From NCBI GenBank assembly GCA_020635905.1, contig JACJYV010000004.1, positions 62,001 through 126,000 on the forward strand: a stretch of 64,000 bases of DNA. The letters are read 5' to 3'. The position numbers and the translations under genes are program-made. Shown here piece by piece: positions 55,801 through 64,000 of the stretch. Under the pieces are notes generated by a model. It searched no databases. It was not told the DNA's origin and worked only from the letters and a program-made list of their open reading frames with translations. The stretch's first letter is position 1. The number at the start of each line of letters is the position of its first letter. The DNA is from Bacteroidia bacterium. Its GTDB lineage: Bacteria > Bacteroidota > Bacteroidia > J057 > JADKCL01.

Positions 55801-58551
55801 TTTTATGACAATATCGGGATGAAATATGTGGGCCTGGAAGGCATGGTGGCCGAATTTAAGGTGGGATTGCCCATGCCGGGCATCAACTTTGGCAACGGGC
55901 TGAAACTGCTGGGCGAGGTGCAATCCTTCTTCACCCAAAAAGACCGCAGCCTCCAGCTCAGTCAGTATCCCATGGCGGGCGATCCGCGGGGTGAAAAAAG
56001 CCGCTCCCTGCTGGCCCTCCGCTATAATGTGGGCCCCATGTATGTGCAGTTTCCCAAATTCCTGGCTCAGGAGAGGCGGCTGGATAGTGAAGGAGCGCCC
56101 GTGTATGACCAGCCCGTAACCCTGGGATTGCGGGATACCCTTACCTTTGATGCCCAGGATCTGGCCTTCCTGCTGGTAAACAGCCTGAAAGCCACCATCC
56201 TCAACCGGGAAGTGGGACTGCCCTATGCCCCCGATTATACGGGAGCGGCCAAACCACCCCTCAATTACCTGATCGAATACCTGCCTCCCGCACTGCGGAT
56301 CGGCACCAAGCAGATGCGTATCCTCAACATCCTTGAAATGGATGCAGCCTGGGCCTTTACCACTCCGGGAGAATTTCAGGAAGTGGTCTATCCCCGCCTG
56401 TTGGAAGCCTACACCCGTGAATTCCCCGGCCGTCAGCCCACTGCCTCACCCGCCAACGAACTCATGGAGTTGTTTGCGGCACGTGACGAAGGCGCCGAAA
56501 TCAACCGCCAGGAGACCGGACTGGTCCAGTTTTTCCGGGGCGGAGTGAATCTGGCCAATGGGTTGCTGCTGGAAGCGGCCATTGGGGTCATGATCTCGGG
56601 AACCAGCGGCTTCCGCACCGGCCTTTCCTTCCGTGGAGCGGTCAATTCCCTGGTGGATCTCCGCTTGCTGGGCTTCCTCAAAATTGATCCCCGTTCTCAG
56701 CAGGAAGTATTGCGGGTATATGGCAAAAGTTCCCTCAAAGTCTTCAACCGCTCCGTGCTCGACGGACTGTTTGACTTGTCCATCCGCAAGCCTGCCTCCG
56801 ACAGTTACTTCCGTCTGGGGGGCCGGATTGACCTCTTCCCTGAGGGATTCCCGCTCCAGGTAAGGGGGCAAATTGCGGGTGAACTGAGCAAGCAACGCTT
56901 CCTGATCGAAGGAGCGGTGGGTTTTGCCCTGGGAGCCCTCAAAGGCAGCGCCTATCTCTATATGCGTTCCGGTGCTGCGCAACCCGTGCTCAATGCGGAT
57001 AATCTCCTCCTGCCCATCACCACCGAACAGCGCAACAGCCTCTTTCATGACGGGGATGCGGTATTCTTCCTGGCTGCGCAACTGATGGGCAGTTCCCTGC
57101 TGATCGAATTCAAAAATCAGGCTCCCTCGCCCCATAAACAGTCATATCAGGCCCGGGTTCGGTTTGCCGCCGCCAATCTGATCCGCCTTGCCTCCGAAGT
57201 GGTGCTGGACCTGGATGGAGAGCGGGGACTGGAATTGTCCGGCCTGGCCCAACTGGAGGTGGGACCTCCTTCCTTCCCCCTGGTGCGGCTGGAAGCAAAT
57301 CTGAAAGCCGTGATCGACGCCAAAGAAGGCGTGCTGGGCGTGCAGGCCGGGCTCAGTCCCAATACCTTCCTTTTCTCGCCCAATTGCCGTCCCACGGGGG
57401 GATTTGCCTTCTACAACTGGTTCGACGGACCCCACGCGGGAGATTTTGTCCTCAGCGCCGGAGGCTATCATCCCCGGTTCAACCGGCCACGCCATTACCC
57501 CGAAGTGCCCCGCCTGGGTATGCAGTGGGAAATCGACCCCCGCACCTACATCAAAGGTGAAGCCTACTTTGCCCTGACTCCGGCCTGTGCCATGGCGGGC
57601 GGTCTGCTGGAAGTGAGCTGGAAAGCCGACCGGCTCCGGGCCTGGTTCAGTGCGGAAGCCAATTTCCTCATGGCCTGGAAACCCTTCCTGTTCGACGCCG
57701 AAGCCAAAATCAATGTGGGCGTGGAGTACCTGCTGCCGGTCATCAACAAAACCATCGGCATACAGGTGGGAGCGGACCTGCGCCTGTGGGGAGATGCCCA
57801 TTCCTTTGGCGGCCGGGCCCGGGTCAACTGGACCGTGATCTCCTTCGATCTTCACTTTGGTACCGGGGCTCCCCAAAGCCTGGTGCCGGTGGGTTGGACG
57901 GAATTCCTGCGGGATTATTTGCTGGAAGCGGGTCAGCAGGCCGAGAAAGCCATCTGCCAGGTGCGCATCAGCGAAGGTCAGCAGGGAATGGCCGATCCGG
58001 GGGGAATCATTCCCGTCAATCCCGATGAACTGATGATCCGGGTGGAATCCATGATCCCGGCCAAGTCGGTGGAAATTCCAACTCAGGAAAGTCTGCCTCT
58101 GAGCCTGAATCAGGAAATCGGGATCGCCCCCATGGGCAAGGATCAATCTGCCTGGAACCTTTCCCGCTACCGGATTTCGGTGAAAAAGGGAGAGCAGGCG
58201 GTGGAAGGTGAATTTGGATTTGAACCTGTTTACCGCAATCTGCCCGCAGCCCTTTGGGGACAAAATCTGAAGCCTGATCTGAACGCTCCCGCCATGGTGC
58301 AGGATACGCTGGTGGGATTTGAACTGAAGCCCCTGGCCCGGCCCGAATCTGCTTCCACCGTGGCCGTACCCGCCGCTGAATTGCTGGAAGGAAACGGCAC
58401 CCGTGGCGTATTCCAGTGGCAATCCGGCGACCTGCCTGCCGGGGAAAGTCAGTCTGCGGAAGACCTCATTGCCGCCTTCGGCGGCGAAGGTACTTCTCCC
58501 GTGGCCATCCTCCAATTCTTCACCGACCGCTCACCCTCAACCCAAGCATAA
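49858..58551 (+). CDS. Large-protein operon, gene 2: 2897-aa beta-repeat protein with DUF6603
   Basis: GTG start at 49858. No signal peptide or membrane helix. Residues ~1-1250 contain repeats of about 166-174 residues, each with a GLxxLxLxLD turn (near 128, 295, 461, 633, 805, 898, 1072) followed by LFG/LxG strands and an LPxxL helix; they alternate amphipathic strands. The last ~900 residues contain FVLSAGGYHPRFNRPRHYPE, YIKGEAYFALTPACAMAGG, LRAWFSAEANFLMAWKPF and GADLRLWG, which I recognise as DUF6603, a domain of unknown function in large bacterial and fungal proteins. The stop overlaps the next start by 1 bp (TAATG), so synthesis is coupled. The repeat part could form a long beta groove; that is speculation. 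Confidence 0.78.
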   Translation: MNQSIYTDTVRQLTDGLLEPGAVQEINLSSLLSGSEIAEDYPWFPQVPLKLNSFTADHELGRYSFSGSLTLQETLQVEVELDLSTGFWFEMSAGSPEGETISLQSMLPPQLISRWVGQLPQTLIQGLLETGLRNFNLQIEDRLTRRFSFYLDGNLLGLDGKVYLGLIYILDEPNFIFQITTDGTPIPLDQALAKVLGPLPLTLGSYLPRLDFGLEKLSFNQLDGVFQFSGMLGNDQNQVKAMLEAQFQGPALSHLHLGIGTTTGNPITLANILSGFPAWNQLENGLPAPLKSALEASGLYSLALTLDPQNEYLGFEAEVQLFGQVQAGLELEIGWGADPFFRLEAGAEGHPLGFAHLMQTFGLPDAGSLQPYLPQLQLLLTGFLIDSREARVQAEAEFLAPGENSTPGSLSLNIDLNEGLRAGFSLLTAEGQPLRISHLLPPGFNQQIEGLLPARLAEKMLSSGLEQAEISLDTLAARLNLFLKGEVMGYQGSVLLNVLNQGSNQGILFSIKAANPEESLPEMMENLLGLPVRDILPADVLDYFNRLRFGLDEITFDSFQQMFVLAGRVRLGENPPVNHRLQLNWGEGGIRSLHLSGETEEGTPPSIGEIFREIIPLPQVEIPLIQPVIDKLAATRIPSLSLGVDLQTELFELDSNVILFDELDCDLHLKVWRDERLEMLLSAEVQAGGCTLKGLPALVGIDLSGQEWYGSLPDTLWFQPGTFELNTAEKHLLLTGSLHKGEAPEAWGDGFEISLEITLEEGLQVKLESHQSPGEPIAVRDVIGKWATQKAESVTLPGTLVSTLLDTRLMVLDMELDTAARSLSFHPVCDLVINGKTHTLGLNLLAGQGLVLDFSTRSAPEALLTVGEVAGLFLGNNLLLPALPAGTNTRKNIGTLLLESGLESLDAHLDTPAQAASLAAQGQFMGLKGSLDLNLTYGGESPTVYFRYRGEAENNLRSLPGIMEDILGWAPGETLQGFLPRMRFAFSELTFDQPNHTLRLLGLLAPGPENTGTDYRLTSGLEMTWAEALQFRFELRATQGSFTWGALARDLPLAGLSLDQTLPGPLLRAMDSSGITHILAELDLTNQQMSLEGSMTLFGRLQAEAQLQYGPASGLQLQASIPQNDLTLQEVLTDLFQDTTLAIPASFPMPNLRLEQLDLQLDTAAQTFHLASRSGLSLPIPLAGEDLDSTLGLDLNWNGQSRTYAAKLSGELTFRGIRFLAELELAKESQFVARLESLHLHHAIAAFLPAGTTVPESIPDLELKELVLTVNSSQELSIKARVENLKVNFPLGDASLEIESIDFDFKKNASGISCDLAVSGKGQLTQDIRCENFAFGFHYAPGGWTISGQTSLEIFGKPLQFGAKYEDQQGVRSLTLSTALGSSAESLPIIPGFAGFSIRNMEFFVRKQQSGSEWRFKAEGVDLKLGNQEQPFFALKEGGLELFSEAGRKGFIFHPGDFSLYPLQPFTGLSPEMSQLGHLFEIKPGSLSVIRDTQWTIRGEVSLYLGEQLKEVLPEAYKLFGKVFPEPASGRRKLTGEVVVSSNGIEFALHNNNGIEVPDLFSLIRKMTHGGEKINLPLPDLGPSYFLLEKISIQIQKEIRVKATLGIGLPSHLNDLLFSGPGLEAFKGIVKTYDENDKANPANLTRGSITIGTDGIGGSLDDLPFDLSRLASLSAQYQARLQKGLYQETRDNRQYYCIDLDELLDHKDEAGNIQSPAYGKINLEIPTLKIDLKSGSFKASAGFEIDQERGISIPLKPFKSLAYLIIDKIRAGARPGSKGLGKEALEKVIPDAIPVRSIEFVKTVDGKSTFVTRELEKFMQTLHPGFRLPREVEWAFDRADDLVNRLPTGFLDYLAIRLPRDLHFDLDITPDGGVNFNLEARQEPLQWISFAPSPVLPLQFIGMRLSQFGFGTLLGGTLLRTDVSVEWDVYDLPALAASLFTPEALRSQLPNNPRDFTRNGKVEKMLTVIFYEAGIPIPIPLFYDNIGMKYVGLEGMVAEFKVGLPMPGINFGNGLKLLGEVQSFFTQKDRSLQLSQYPMAGDPRGEKSRSLLALRYNVGPMYVQFPKFLAQERRLDSEGAPVYDQPVTLGLRDTLTFDAQDLAFLLVNSLKATILNREVGLPYAPDYTGAAKPPLNYLIEYLPPALRIGTKQMRILNILEMDAAWAFTTPGEFQEVVYPRLLEAYTREFPGRQPTASPANELMELFAARDEGAEINRQETGLVQFFRGGVNLANGLLLEAAIGVMISGTSGFRTGLSFRGAVNSLVDLRLLGFLKIDPRSQQEVLRVYGKSSLKVFNRSVLDGLFDLSIRKPASDSYFRLGGRIDLFPEGFPLQVRGQIAGELSKQRFLIEGAVGFALGALKGSAYLYMRSGAAQPVLNADNLLLPITTEQRNSLFHDGDAVFFLAAQLMGSSLLIEFKNQAPSPHKQSYQARVRFAAANLIRLASEVVLDLDGERGLELSGLAQLEVGPPSFPLVRLEANLKAVIDAKEGVLGVQAGLSPNTFLFSPNCRPTGGFAFYNWFDGPHAGDFVLSAGGYHPRFNRPRHYPEVPRLGMQWEIDPRTYIKGEAYFALTPACAMAGGLLEVSWKADRLRAWFSAEANFLMAWKPFLFDAEAKINVGVEYLLPVINKTIGIQVGADLRLWGDAHSFGGRARVNWTVISFDLHFGTGAPQSLVPVGWTEFLRDYLLEAGQQAEKAICQVRISEGQQGMADPGGIIPVNPDELMIRVESMIPAKSVEIPTQESLPLSLNQEIGIAPMGKDQSAWNLSRYRISVKKGEQAVEGEFGFEPVYRNLPAALWGQNLKPDLNAPAMVQDTLVGFELKPLARPESASTVAVPAAELLEGNGTRGVFQWQSGDLPAGESQSAEDLIAAFGGEGTSPVAILQFFTDRSPSTQA

Positions 58552-60383
58552 TGACCATGAACACGCAAATATCACCTGAAAAACTGAAGTTTGGCGCCTC
58601 GGTTCTGCCCGCTCTGGAAACCGGGACCTATACCCTCCGTTTCGACCAGGACCTGGCCATCGAAGGGGCCCTGGATGCCCGGACCTTTACTTCCCAAATG
58701 ACCTTCGTGGTGAGGGGAGAACGCTGGGGCCTCGAAGGAAAACAGATTCACAGCTGTTATCCGCCTGAAGGGGGGCAGGGCAAATATGCCGCCTGTCTGC
58801 CTCACCTGGTGATCAAAAACAGCAGCCTGCCCTGGCAGCGGACCGCCGCCCAGGCAGAGAATCTGCCCTGGCTGGCCCTGCTCATCCTCGACGATGCCGA
58901 ACTGGACCAATGCAGCCTGCAGACCCGCACCCTGGCTGAACTGGTGCAGGACCAGCCTGACCGCTGGAGCCTCGAGTCGGGCGAAAGCCCGGACCGGAAT
59001 TGCAGCACCCTTACTCTGCCGGCCAACCTGAGGGAACAACTGATCCCTACCCGTTCTGACCTGGCCTGGCTGGCTCACACCCGTGAGGTGGAATCGGGGG
59101 GCCGCTTTGCGGTCATCACTGCCCACCGCCTTCCGAAGGAAGGTGCAAACAGCACCGCTCTGCTGGTTTCACTTGAAGGATATTACGATCCCGAAAACCA
59201 ACGCCGCTACCCAAACAATGAGTCCGGGGAAGTGACCCTGGCCGTGCTGCACCGCTGGACCTTTGCCGATCGTGACCCCGAAAAGGAGACCCGCCGCATG
59301 CTGGAAAAACTCACCCAACAAACGGATGTGCTCAAACTTCCGGCCCGGCCGGGTGAGCATGCCCAATCCGCGTCCCTTCGCAACCTCGGTTACACCCTGC
59401 TGCCTTACCATTTCCGGGACGGGCAATCCACTTATGCCTTTTACCGTGGCCCCCTGCTGCCCTGTGCACCCGCCTCCGGCGAATACACCCTGGTTGCCAA
59501 CCCCGATGCCCTGGTAAAAGCATTGTCCGGCACCGGCCTGCCCGATCTGTCCCGGGCCATGGCCTGGCAAATGGGCCGCCTGCTGGCCCTCGACAACCTG
59601 CAGTTTGCCACCAGTCTGCTCAAATGGAAGCGGGCCGAAAAGGTGGGCCGGGAAATGAAAGGCCAATCGGAACTGGAGCGCAGCCTGCGTGCCATGAACC
59701 AGGCCGAAAGCGGGGAGGAGCAAAACCACCAACAGATTGTCAAAGACTGGCTGTCCCGCCTGCAAAATCTGAATGGGGTTCCCTTTTCCTATCTGGTGCC
59801 CGAAGAAGCCATGCTTCCGGAGGAAAGCGTCCGCTTTTTCCGCCTGGACCCCAACTGGATTCAGGCCCTGCTGGACGGCGCTTTCAGCATTGGGCGGGGC
59901 ACGGCCCGGGATCTGGAACGGGATCAGGCCCTGATAGGGCAGGTGGTGGAAATGGGGGAAACGCCCCTTTCCGGCATGCTGGTCCGCTCTGAAATGGTAA
60001 AACACTGGCCGGGCACGGCCCTCGAAGCCCTCGATCAAGGGGGAAATATCCTCCCACTTTACACCCAGCTGGAATATGCACCCGGAGTGCTGCTTTGTGT
60101 ATTTGCCGGAGAAATTGCCCGTCTTCATTACCGCCAGTCCCCCGAAAGCCTGCATTACGGCCTTTCAGTCCACGAAAGCGAAGGCAATCCTGCCTGGACT
60201 GTGACTCCCCGCTCCCTGGAAACCGGTCAGTTGACCAGCCAGCAGGTGGCGGTGGGGGTCAATGAGAGCCGGGTGGTGGAAATTGCGGCCCTGGCCGCAG
60301 CCCTGCAATCCGAAAATTCCGCTCAGTTCGCCCTGCAAATGGTGTCGGGCCGGGAAGAAATTGAATTTATCATCCAAAACTAA
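58551..60383 (+). CDS. Large-protein operon, gene 3: 610-aa conserved hypothetical protein
   Basis: The start is the ATG at 58551, overlapping the upstream stop by 1 bp; a second ATG is two codons later. No signal peptide. The N-terminal part has YTLRFDQDLAIEGALDARTF, KQIHSCYPPEGGQGKYAACL near residue 65 and LPWLALLILDDAEL near 104; this 'IHS-YPP ... LPH' pattern recurs, as far as I remember, in uncharacterised bacterial proteins. The middle and end are mixed alpha/beta with no catalytic motif. Tight coupling on both sides (1-bp overlap, then 6 bp) implies a product that works with the other giant proteins, perhaps as a complex subunit. Confidence 0.75.
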   Translation: MTMNTQISPEKLKFGASVLPALETGTYTLRFDQDLAIEGALDARTFTSQMTFVVRGERWGLEGKQIHSCYPPEGGQGKYAACLPHLVIKNSSLPWQRTAAQAENLPWLALLILDDAELDQCSLQTRTLAELVQDQPDRWSLESGESPDRNCSTLTLPANLREQLIPTRSDLAWLAHTREVESGGRFAVITAHRLPKEGANSTALLVSLEGYYDPENQRRYPNNESGEVTLAVLHRWTFADRDPEKETRRMLEKLTQQTDVLKLPARPGEHAQSASLRNLGYTLLPYHFRDGQSTYAFYRGPLLPCAPASGEYTLVANPDALVKALSGTGLPDLSRAMAWQMGRLLALDNLQFATSLLKWKRAEKVGREMKGQSELERSLRAMNQAESGEEQNHQQIVKDWLSRLQNLNGVPFSYLVPEEAMLPEESVRFFRLDPNWIQALLDGAFSIGRGTARDLERDQALIGQVVEMGETPLSGMLVRSEMVKHWPGTALEALDQGGNILPLYTQLEYAPGVLLCVFAGEIARLHYRQSPESLHYGLSVHESEGNPAWTVTPRSLETGQLTSQQVAVGVNESRVVEIAALAAALQSENSAQFALQMVSGREEIEFIIQN

Positions 60384-60389
60384 GAAACC

Positions 60390-63300
60390 ATGAAAAACTA
60401 TCTTCTGGTGCCCGTCACCCTCGATGCCCTCCACCTGTCCGGCGACCAACTGGTCAATGGCGCGGCGGCGGATTTCAGCAGGCTGCCTTTCGTAAATGGC
60501 AAACGGGACGTCAATTCGAATTATGCCAACATCAGCGAAGAACTGGTGGACAAGCCCTTTCAGAGCCAGCGGCTTTACCTCAAAGCCGGGGTACACCTGC
60601 ACTGGGCTCTGCCCCAGGCTCTCACCAGGGGCATCCACAAAAACGGGGAATTGTATTTCCCGGCTGCCCCCAACCGCTGGCTGATTACCCGCAGTTTCAA
60701 GGGAAAAGTGGAGCAGCAATGGGTGGTGGAAAGCGATTACCTTTTCCCCGAAGGCGACGATCAGTCCTTCAATGCTGTAACCATTCCCTGGCCTTTTGAT
60801 CAAAACCAACGCCAGCCCTTCCAGCAGCCTTACCGCTATCTGGGCCGGAAAATGTTCCTGTCGGTGTGGCTGGACAAGGAAAGGGCAGGGGAGGAAGTGC
60901 CCCCCGAATACCTGCCCCGGCTGAATGCCATGGGTTACGGTGAGCCTGCTTTTGCGGCATATTACCCAAATTGCCACAGCGTATTTGGCCTCTTTGATCC
61001 CGGACCGGCCGAATCTGTGCCCGTAGGCACCGAATACGATCTGGTAGGCTGGTACAGTGATCCGGCGCAGGATTACATCCGGGAATACCTTTTGGGGCAG
61101 CATAAACCAGAGGAACTGAGCAAAGTTTTGGCGGAGGACATCCAGTGGCATGCCGGATCGGAAGGAGCACTGCCCGCGGGTATGCTTTGTGTGGGCAAAC
61201 TGAGTTTTACCGCGCCTGCCCAGGCTGAGTCTGCTGCGCCCGACCGCATTACCCTGGCCAATACCGCCACCGAGGCCCTTTCGGCTCACCTGGCAGCCAC
61301 CTGCAGCCTTTCCACCCGGGCCGAAACCGAAGACCGGCTGGAAGCCCTGCAACTGTCGGGTCTGATCCGCAATAAGCAGCTCGATCTGGGGCCTGCCTTC
61401 CGGGAAGCCCGCCACCGCCACAGTTTCAACAGCCGGGATGCCGAAGATCGCTGGGTGGTGCGCAAAGCGGGTGAAAAGCAGCCTCAGGAGGATGCACCCC
61501 TGCCTGCCCCCGTGGCCGATCTGCTCAATACCCTGAACACGGTGCAGCAGTATTACGATCTGGCCGGTTTTAAGATTGATTCCCTGCGCCGCCAGCTCTT
61601 CAACGACTGGTACAAATACATGGTCTGCAGTTATCCGCCCAAGGGTGACCGCGAGGGAGATTTTCCGGATATCGATGCGGTGAAATACTTCATTGAGAAG
61701 AAAGGAATTCCCGGCATCACCCACGAAGAAGAACTAAGGGGCAGCCTGCATCTGGAATACAATCCCCAGGGCAAACTGACCGGGGCCCGCTCCACCGGGA
61801 GCGACTTCTGTATTGCCCGCCAGGTGGAGCGGTTGATCCTGAGTGTGCTGGAAGTGATTGACACCCTGAATCAGGAGGATACGAATCAAACCTATGTGCT
61901 GCAAAAAGGAGCCCACAGCCGCTTTTACCAACCCACTGAGCCTGCGGTGCTGATTGCGGGGGGAAATGTGAAATCCACTGGCTCCCGCCTGGGCAGTGAC
62001 CACAGCTGGCGTCCCGATGGATTGCTGCCCTGTCGCCTGCTTCAGGCGACCGATCTGGCCGAACTTGTCGATAATCAGTTTGCCCGGGTACGGCAGGAAA
62101 TACACCTGTTGCCCGCCGGAACGGCGGGGCACAGCCAGAGCACGGGCCGCCCCTGGAACCCCTTTCGCATGGACTGGCGGGTGGAGCTTTACCCCCTCGA
62201 AGACAAGGCCAACCTGCAATCTGCCGACCGCAACTACGATCCTCAGTTCCTCAATGCCAATTTTGAACTGAGTCACCATGACTCCGAACTGAGGCTGAAA
62301 ACCGGAAAGGGCCGGGTATCCCGCTCCAACGTGAACATTTACCAGGGCAGTACCCTGCTCAGTTTCGATGCCCACGGGGCCCTGCTGGAAAAGCTGTCCG
62401 AATTCATCCTCCGCAGCCTCAAATCTGAAACTGAATTTTCCTACCTCACTGCCACCAACCTGGCCGAAAAGATCGGGGAGATCAGCGCAGCTTATGGACA
62501 GCGCAGCGAGCGATCCGTGGCGGTGGAGGAAGCCCTCAAAGCCTATGCGGAACTGCTTCATTTTGGCGGACTTTCCCAGTCTCTGGGAGGCTTCAACGAA
62601 GCTCTGATCATGCAAAAGCAGACCATGCTGCTGCCCATCCACGATCCCCTGGCCTTCCCCGATTACCAGGCATTTACCGATGAAAAAGTAAGGCAAACGG
62701 TCCGTGACCAGGCCACCAGCGCCCCCGAGCCCTTCAGCGACTTCAATCCCATCCGGGCGGGGGTGCTCAAACTCACTGCCCTGCGGCTGGTGGATACCTT
62801 CGGGCTGCACCGCGACCTGGATTGCAGCGCAGTGCAAACTCCCGAAACCATGAAGGTGCCCGATGCGCCCCGGCTGGCCCTGTTGCCGCCCCGGCTGGCT
62901 CAGCCCGCCCGCCTGAATTTCAACTGGCTGTCTGCCCAACACGGCCTGCCCCTGCTCGACGAACATCCCGCAGGATCGCCCGTTTCGGGCTGGTTTCTCC
63001 ACAATCATTTCGATGAAAGCCTGTTTGTCTATGACCAGGAAGGCAAATACCTGGGCTCCATCGACCGGGATTGTCAATGGAATTCCCCTCCGGGCGCCCT
63101 TGCTCTGGAACCTGCAGATGCCATCGGGGATGCATGCCTGCTCCGCACGGTGCAATACCTCCTCGGTCATGGTTCCACCTTTTTGGGCACCTTCATCAAG
63201 GCCATTGACAAGGCAGCTTCCACCATTTATCCGGATAGCTTTGAACAACACCTGGACCTGGCTCTGCTGATCGGGCGGCCGGTGGCCCTGGTCAAAGCCA

Positions 63301-63938
63301 ACCTTTCCCTCGAACTGAAGGGAAATCCGGCGGTGCGCAACGACTGGCAGGCCTTCCGGCAGGATATGAAACGCAATTCCCGCCGCCACGACCACTTTAC
63401 CCAGGTCAGGGTGCCGGTGCAACTGGGCCGCCGCAGGCAGTTCAGCGACGGACTGATTGCCTGGTGGAACGAAGATGCCGGGGAGGATCTGCAGATGAAT
63501 TTCCGGGGATCGGGCATGATCTGCGCCCGCAAAACGGAATCTCCTGCTCCCGACCAACCTGCCCTGGACCTTTCCCTGGCCGATCCGGGCCTGACCCTGA
63601 CCCTGCTGGTGGATCCCCGGGCGCCGGTGCATGCCACCTGCGGGGTACTGCCTGCCAAAAGCATTGGCTTACCCAAACACCACATTTCGCGGGTGCTCAA
63701 AAGCATGGAAATGACCTTCCTGACTCACCCCGTAATGAGCCTGGGCGACAAACTGCCCCTGCCGCTGCCCGACCTGAACGGCTATGCCTGGAACTGGGAA
63801 GAAAAGCGCGGGGCCGGATGGTCAGCAGAAATGCAGCTCGCCCTGCCCGCCCAACAGGAAATATTTTCCGGAAAATCAGCCATCCGCGAAGGCTGGCTCC
63901 GACTCTCACAAGCAAAAATCGAAACCCCCATAAAATAA
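60390..63938 (+). CDS. Large-protein operon, gene 4: 1182-aa conserved hypothetical protein
   Basis: Starts MKNYLLVPVTLDALHL, with no signal peptide. The notable conserved-looking motif is GVHLHWALPQALTRG (about residues 66-80), followed by PNRWLITRSFKG (94-105). Further parts have YYPNCHSVFGLFDPGP, GWYSDPAQDYIREYLL and HNHFDESLFVYDQEG; the C-terminal ~300 residues are beta-rich (FLTHPVMSLGDKLPLPLPDL). I recall LHWALPxALTxG proteins from other phyla as uncharacterised, large and near similar neighbours, but cannot confirm it here. It lies 6 bp after gene 3 and 8 bp before gene 5. A structural part of a large assembly is a reasonable guess, no more. Confidence 0.75.
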   Translation: MKNYLLVPVTLDALHLSGDQLVNGAAADFSRLPFVNGKRDVNSNYANISEELVDKPFQSQRLYLKAGVHLHWALPQALTRGIHKNGELYFPAAPNRWLITRSFKGKVEQQWVVESDYLFPEGDDQSFNAVTIPWPFDQNQRQPFQQPYRYLGRKMFLSVWLDKERAGEEVPPEYLPRLNAMGYGEPAFAAYYPNCHSVFGLFDPGPAESVPVGTEYDLVGWYSDPAQDYIREYLLGQHKPEELSKVLAEDIQWHAGSEGALPAGMLCVGKLSFTAPAQAESAAPDRITLANTATEALSAHLAATCSLSTRAETEDRLEALQLSGLIRNKQLDLGPAFREARHRHSFNSRDAEDRWVVRKAGEKQPQEDAPLPAPVADLLNTLNTVQQYYDLAGFKIDSLRRQLFNDWYKYMVCSYPPKGDREGDFPDIDAVKYFIEKKGIPGITHEEELRGSLHLEYNPQGKLTGARSTGSDFCIARQVERLILSVLEVIDTLNQEDTNQTYVLQKGAHSRFYQPTEPAVLIAGGNVKSTGSRLGSDHSWRPDGLLPCRLLQATDLAELVDNQFARVRQEIHLLPAGTAGHSQSTGRPWNPFRMDWRVELYPLEDKANLQSADRNYDPQFLNANFELSHHDSELRLKTGKGRVSRSNVNIYQGSTLLSFDAHGALLEKLSEFILRSLKSETEFSYLTATNLAEKIGEISAAYGQRSERSVAVEEALKAYAELLHFGGLSQSLGGFNEALIMQKQTMLLPIHDPLAFPDYQAFTDEKVRQTVRDQATSAPEPFSDFNPIRAGVLKLTALRLVDTFGLHRDLDCSAVQTPETMKVPDAPRLALLPPRLAQPARLNFNWLSAQHGLPLLDEHPAGSPVSGWFLHNHFDESLFVYDQEGKYLGSIDRDCQWNSPPGALALEPADAIGDACLLRTVQYLLGHGSTFLGTFIKAIDKAASTIYPDSFEQHLDLALLIGRPVALVKANLSLELKGNPAVRNDWQAFRQDMKRNSRRHDHFTQVRVPVQLGRRRQFSDGLIAWWNEDAGEDLQMNFRGSGMICARKTESPAPDQPALDLSLADPGLTLTLLVDPRAPVHATCGVLPAKSIGLPKHHISRVLKSMEMTFLTHPVMSLGDKLPLPLPDLNGYAWNWEEKRGAGWSAEMQLALPAQQEIFSGKSAIREGWLRLSQAKIETPIK

Positions 63939-63946
63939 TTTAAGCC

Positions 63947-64000
63947 ATGAATAATAACGCAACCATTCTGCATCTCAAACTCGACGAGATCAGTCAGCAA
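63947..64000 (+). CDS. Large-protein operon, gene 5 (start only)
   Basis: An ATG 8 bp after gene 4 begins NNNATILHLKLDEISQQ and stays open to the window edge. The spacing matches the rest of the operon, so it is likely a fifth member. Nothing more can be said. Confidence 0.55.
   Translation, partial: MNNNATILHLKLDEISQQ

Noticed and set aside
50431..63632. Several 400-630-residue minus-strand frames opposite the large operon genes
   Set aside because: Antisense shadows of GC-rich genes with Gln/Gly/His-rich unlikely compositions; plus-strand genes are tightly coupled and protein-like.
43160..64000. Contractile injection system or phage tail cluster
   Set aside because: I looked for sheath, tube, baseplate, spike or ATPase signatures in the operon and found none, so I do not name it as such.

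Overview
The window looks like a chromosomal segment of a Bacteroidota bacterium, most likely of the Saprospiraceae type. Evidence: a giant secreted PKD-domain protein ending in a type IX secretion (T9SS) sorting domain, a surface protein of the 'QAINYQG' type common in that phylum, lipoproteins with Bacteroidota-style lipoboxes, an exact TTTG-N20-TAnnTTTG promoter upstream of the PKD gene, and many short intergenic palindromes and repeats. No rRNA, tRNA or CRISPR array was seen.

Layout. (1) 1-11.6 kb: core-like genes: a truncated IS200-type transposase, a YCII-like protein, a three-gene run (AidB-like acyl-CoA dehydrogenase, thioredoxin-fold protein, secreted surface protein), a GIY-YIG nuclease between two arrays of 102-bp palindromic repeats, a TPR protein, a methyltransferase with an S41-type peptidase, an NAD-dependent epimerase and a zinc-less MDR oxidoreductase. 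(2) 11.7-25.9 kb: two giant minus-strand exported repeat proteins (1533 and 2837 aa). (3) 26.0-27.2 kb: repeat DNA, including a strictly phased 22-bp array with an inverted block. (4) 27.5-41.2 kb: an AT-richer accessory region made of broken RHS cores, orphan C-terminal toxin pieces, small immunity-like genes and immunity-like lipoproteins, interrupted by mobile-element remnants. Most toxin parts are frameshifted or truncated while the genes just downstream are intact, as expected for orphan toxin-immunity cassettes of a polymorphic toxin system. (5) 41.2-43.1 kb: proC, then a duplicated ~298-bp repeat block. (6) 43.16-64 kb: one co-directional, almost gap-free operon of very large proteins without signal peptides (2228, 2897, 610 and 1182 aa, plus the start of a fifth gene). 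The second carries a region I recognise as DUF6603; the first ends in a possible papain-like cysteine peptidase domain. I cannot assign a function to this operon; it is the best candidate here for an undescribed system.

The genes fall into three functional themes: exported cell-surface proteins (secreted by Sec, one by T9SS), a decayed contact-toxin and immunity reservoir, and the large-protein operon. All homology statements come from reading motifs by eye; no database search was run.
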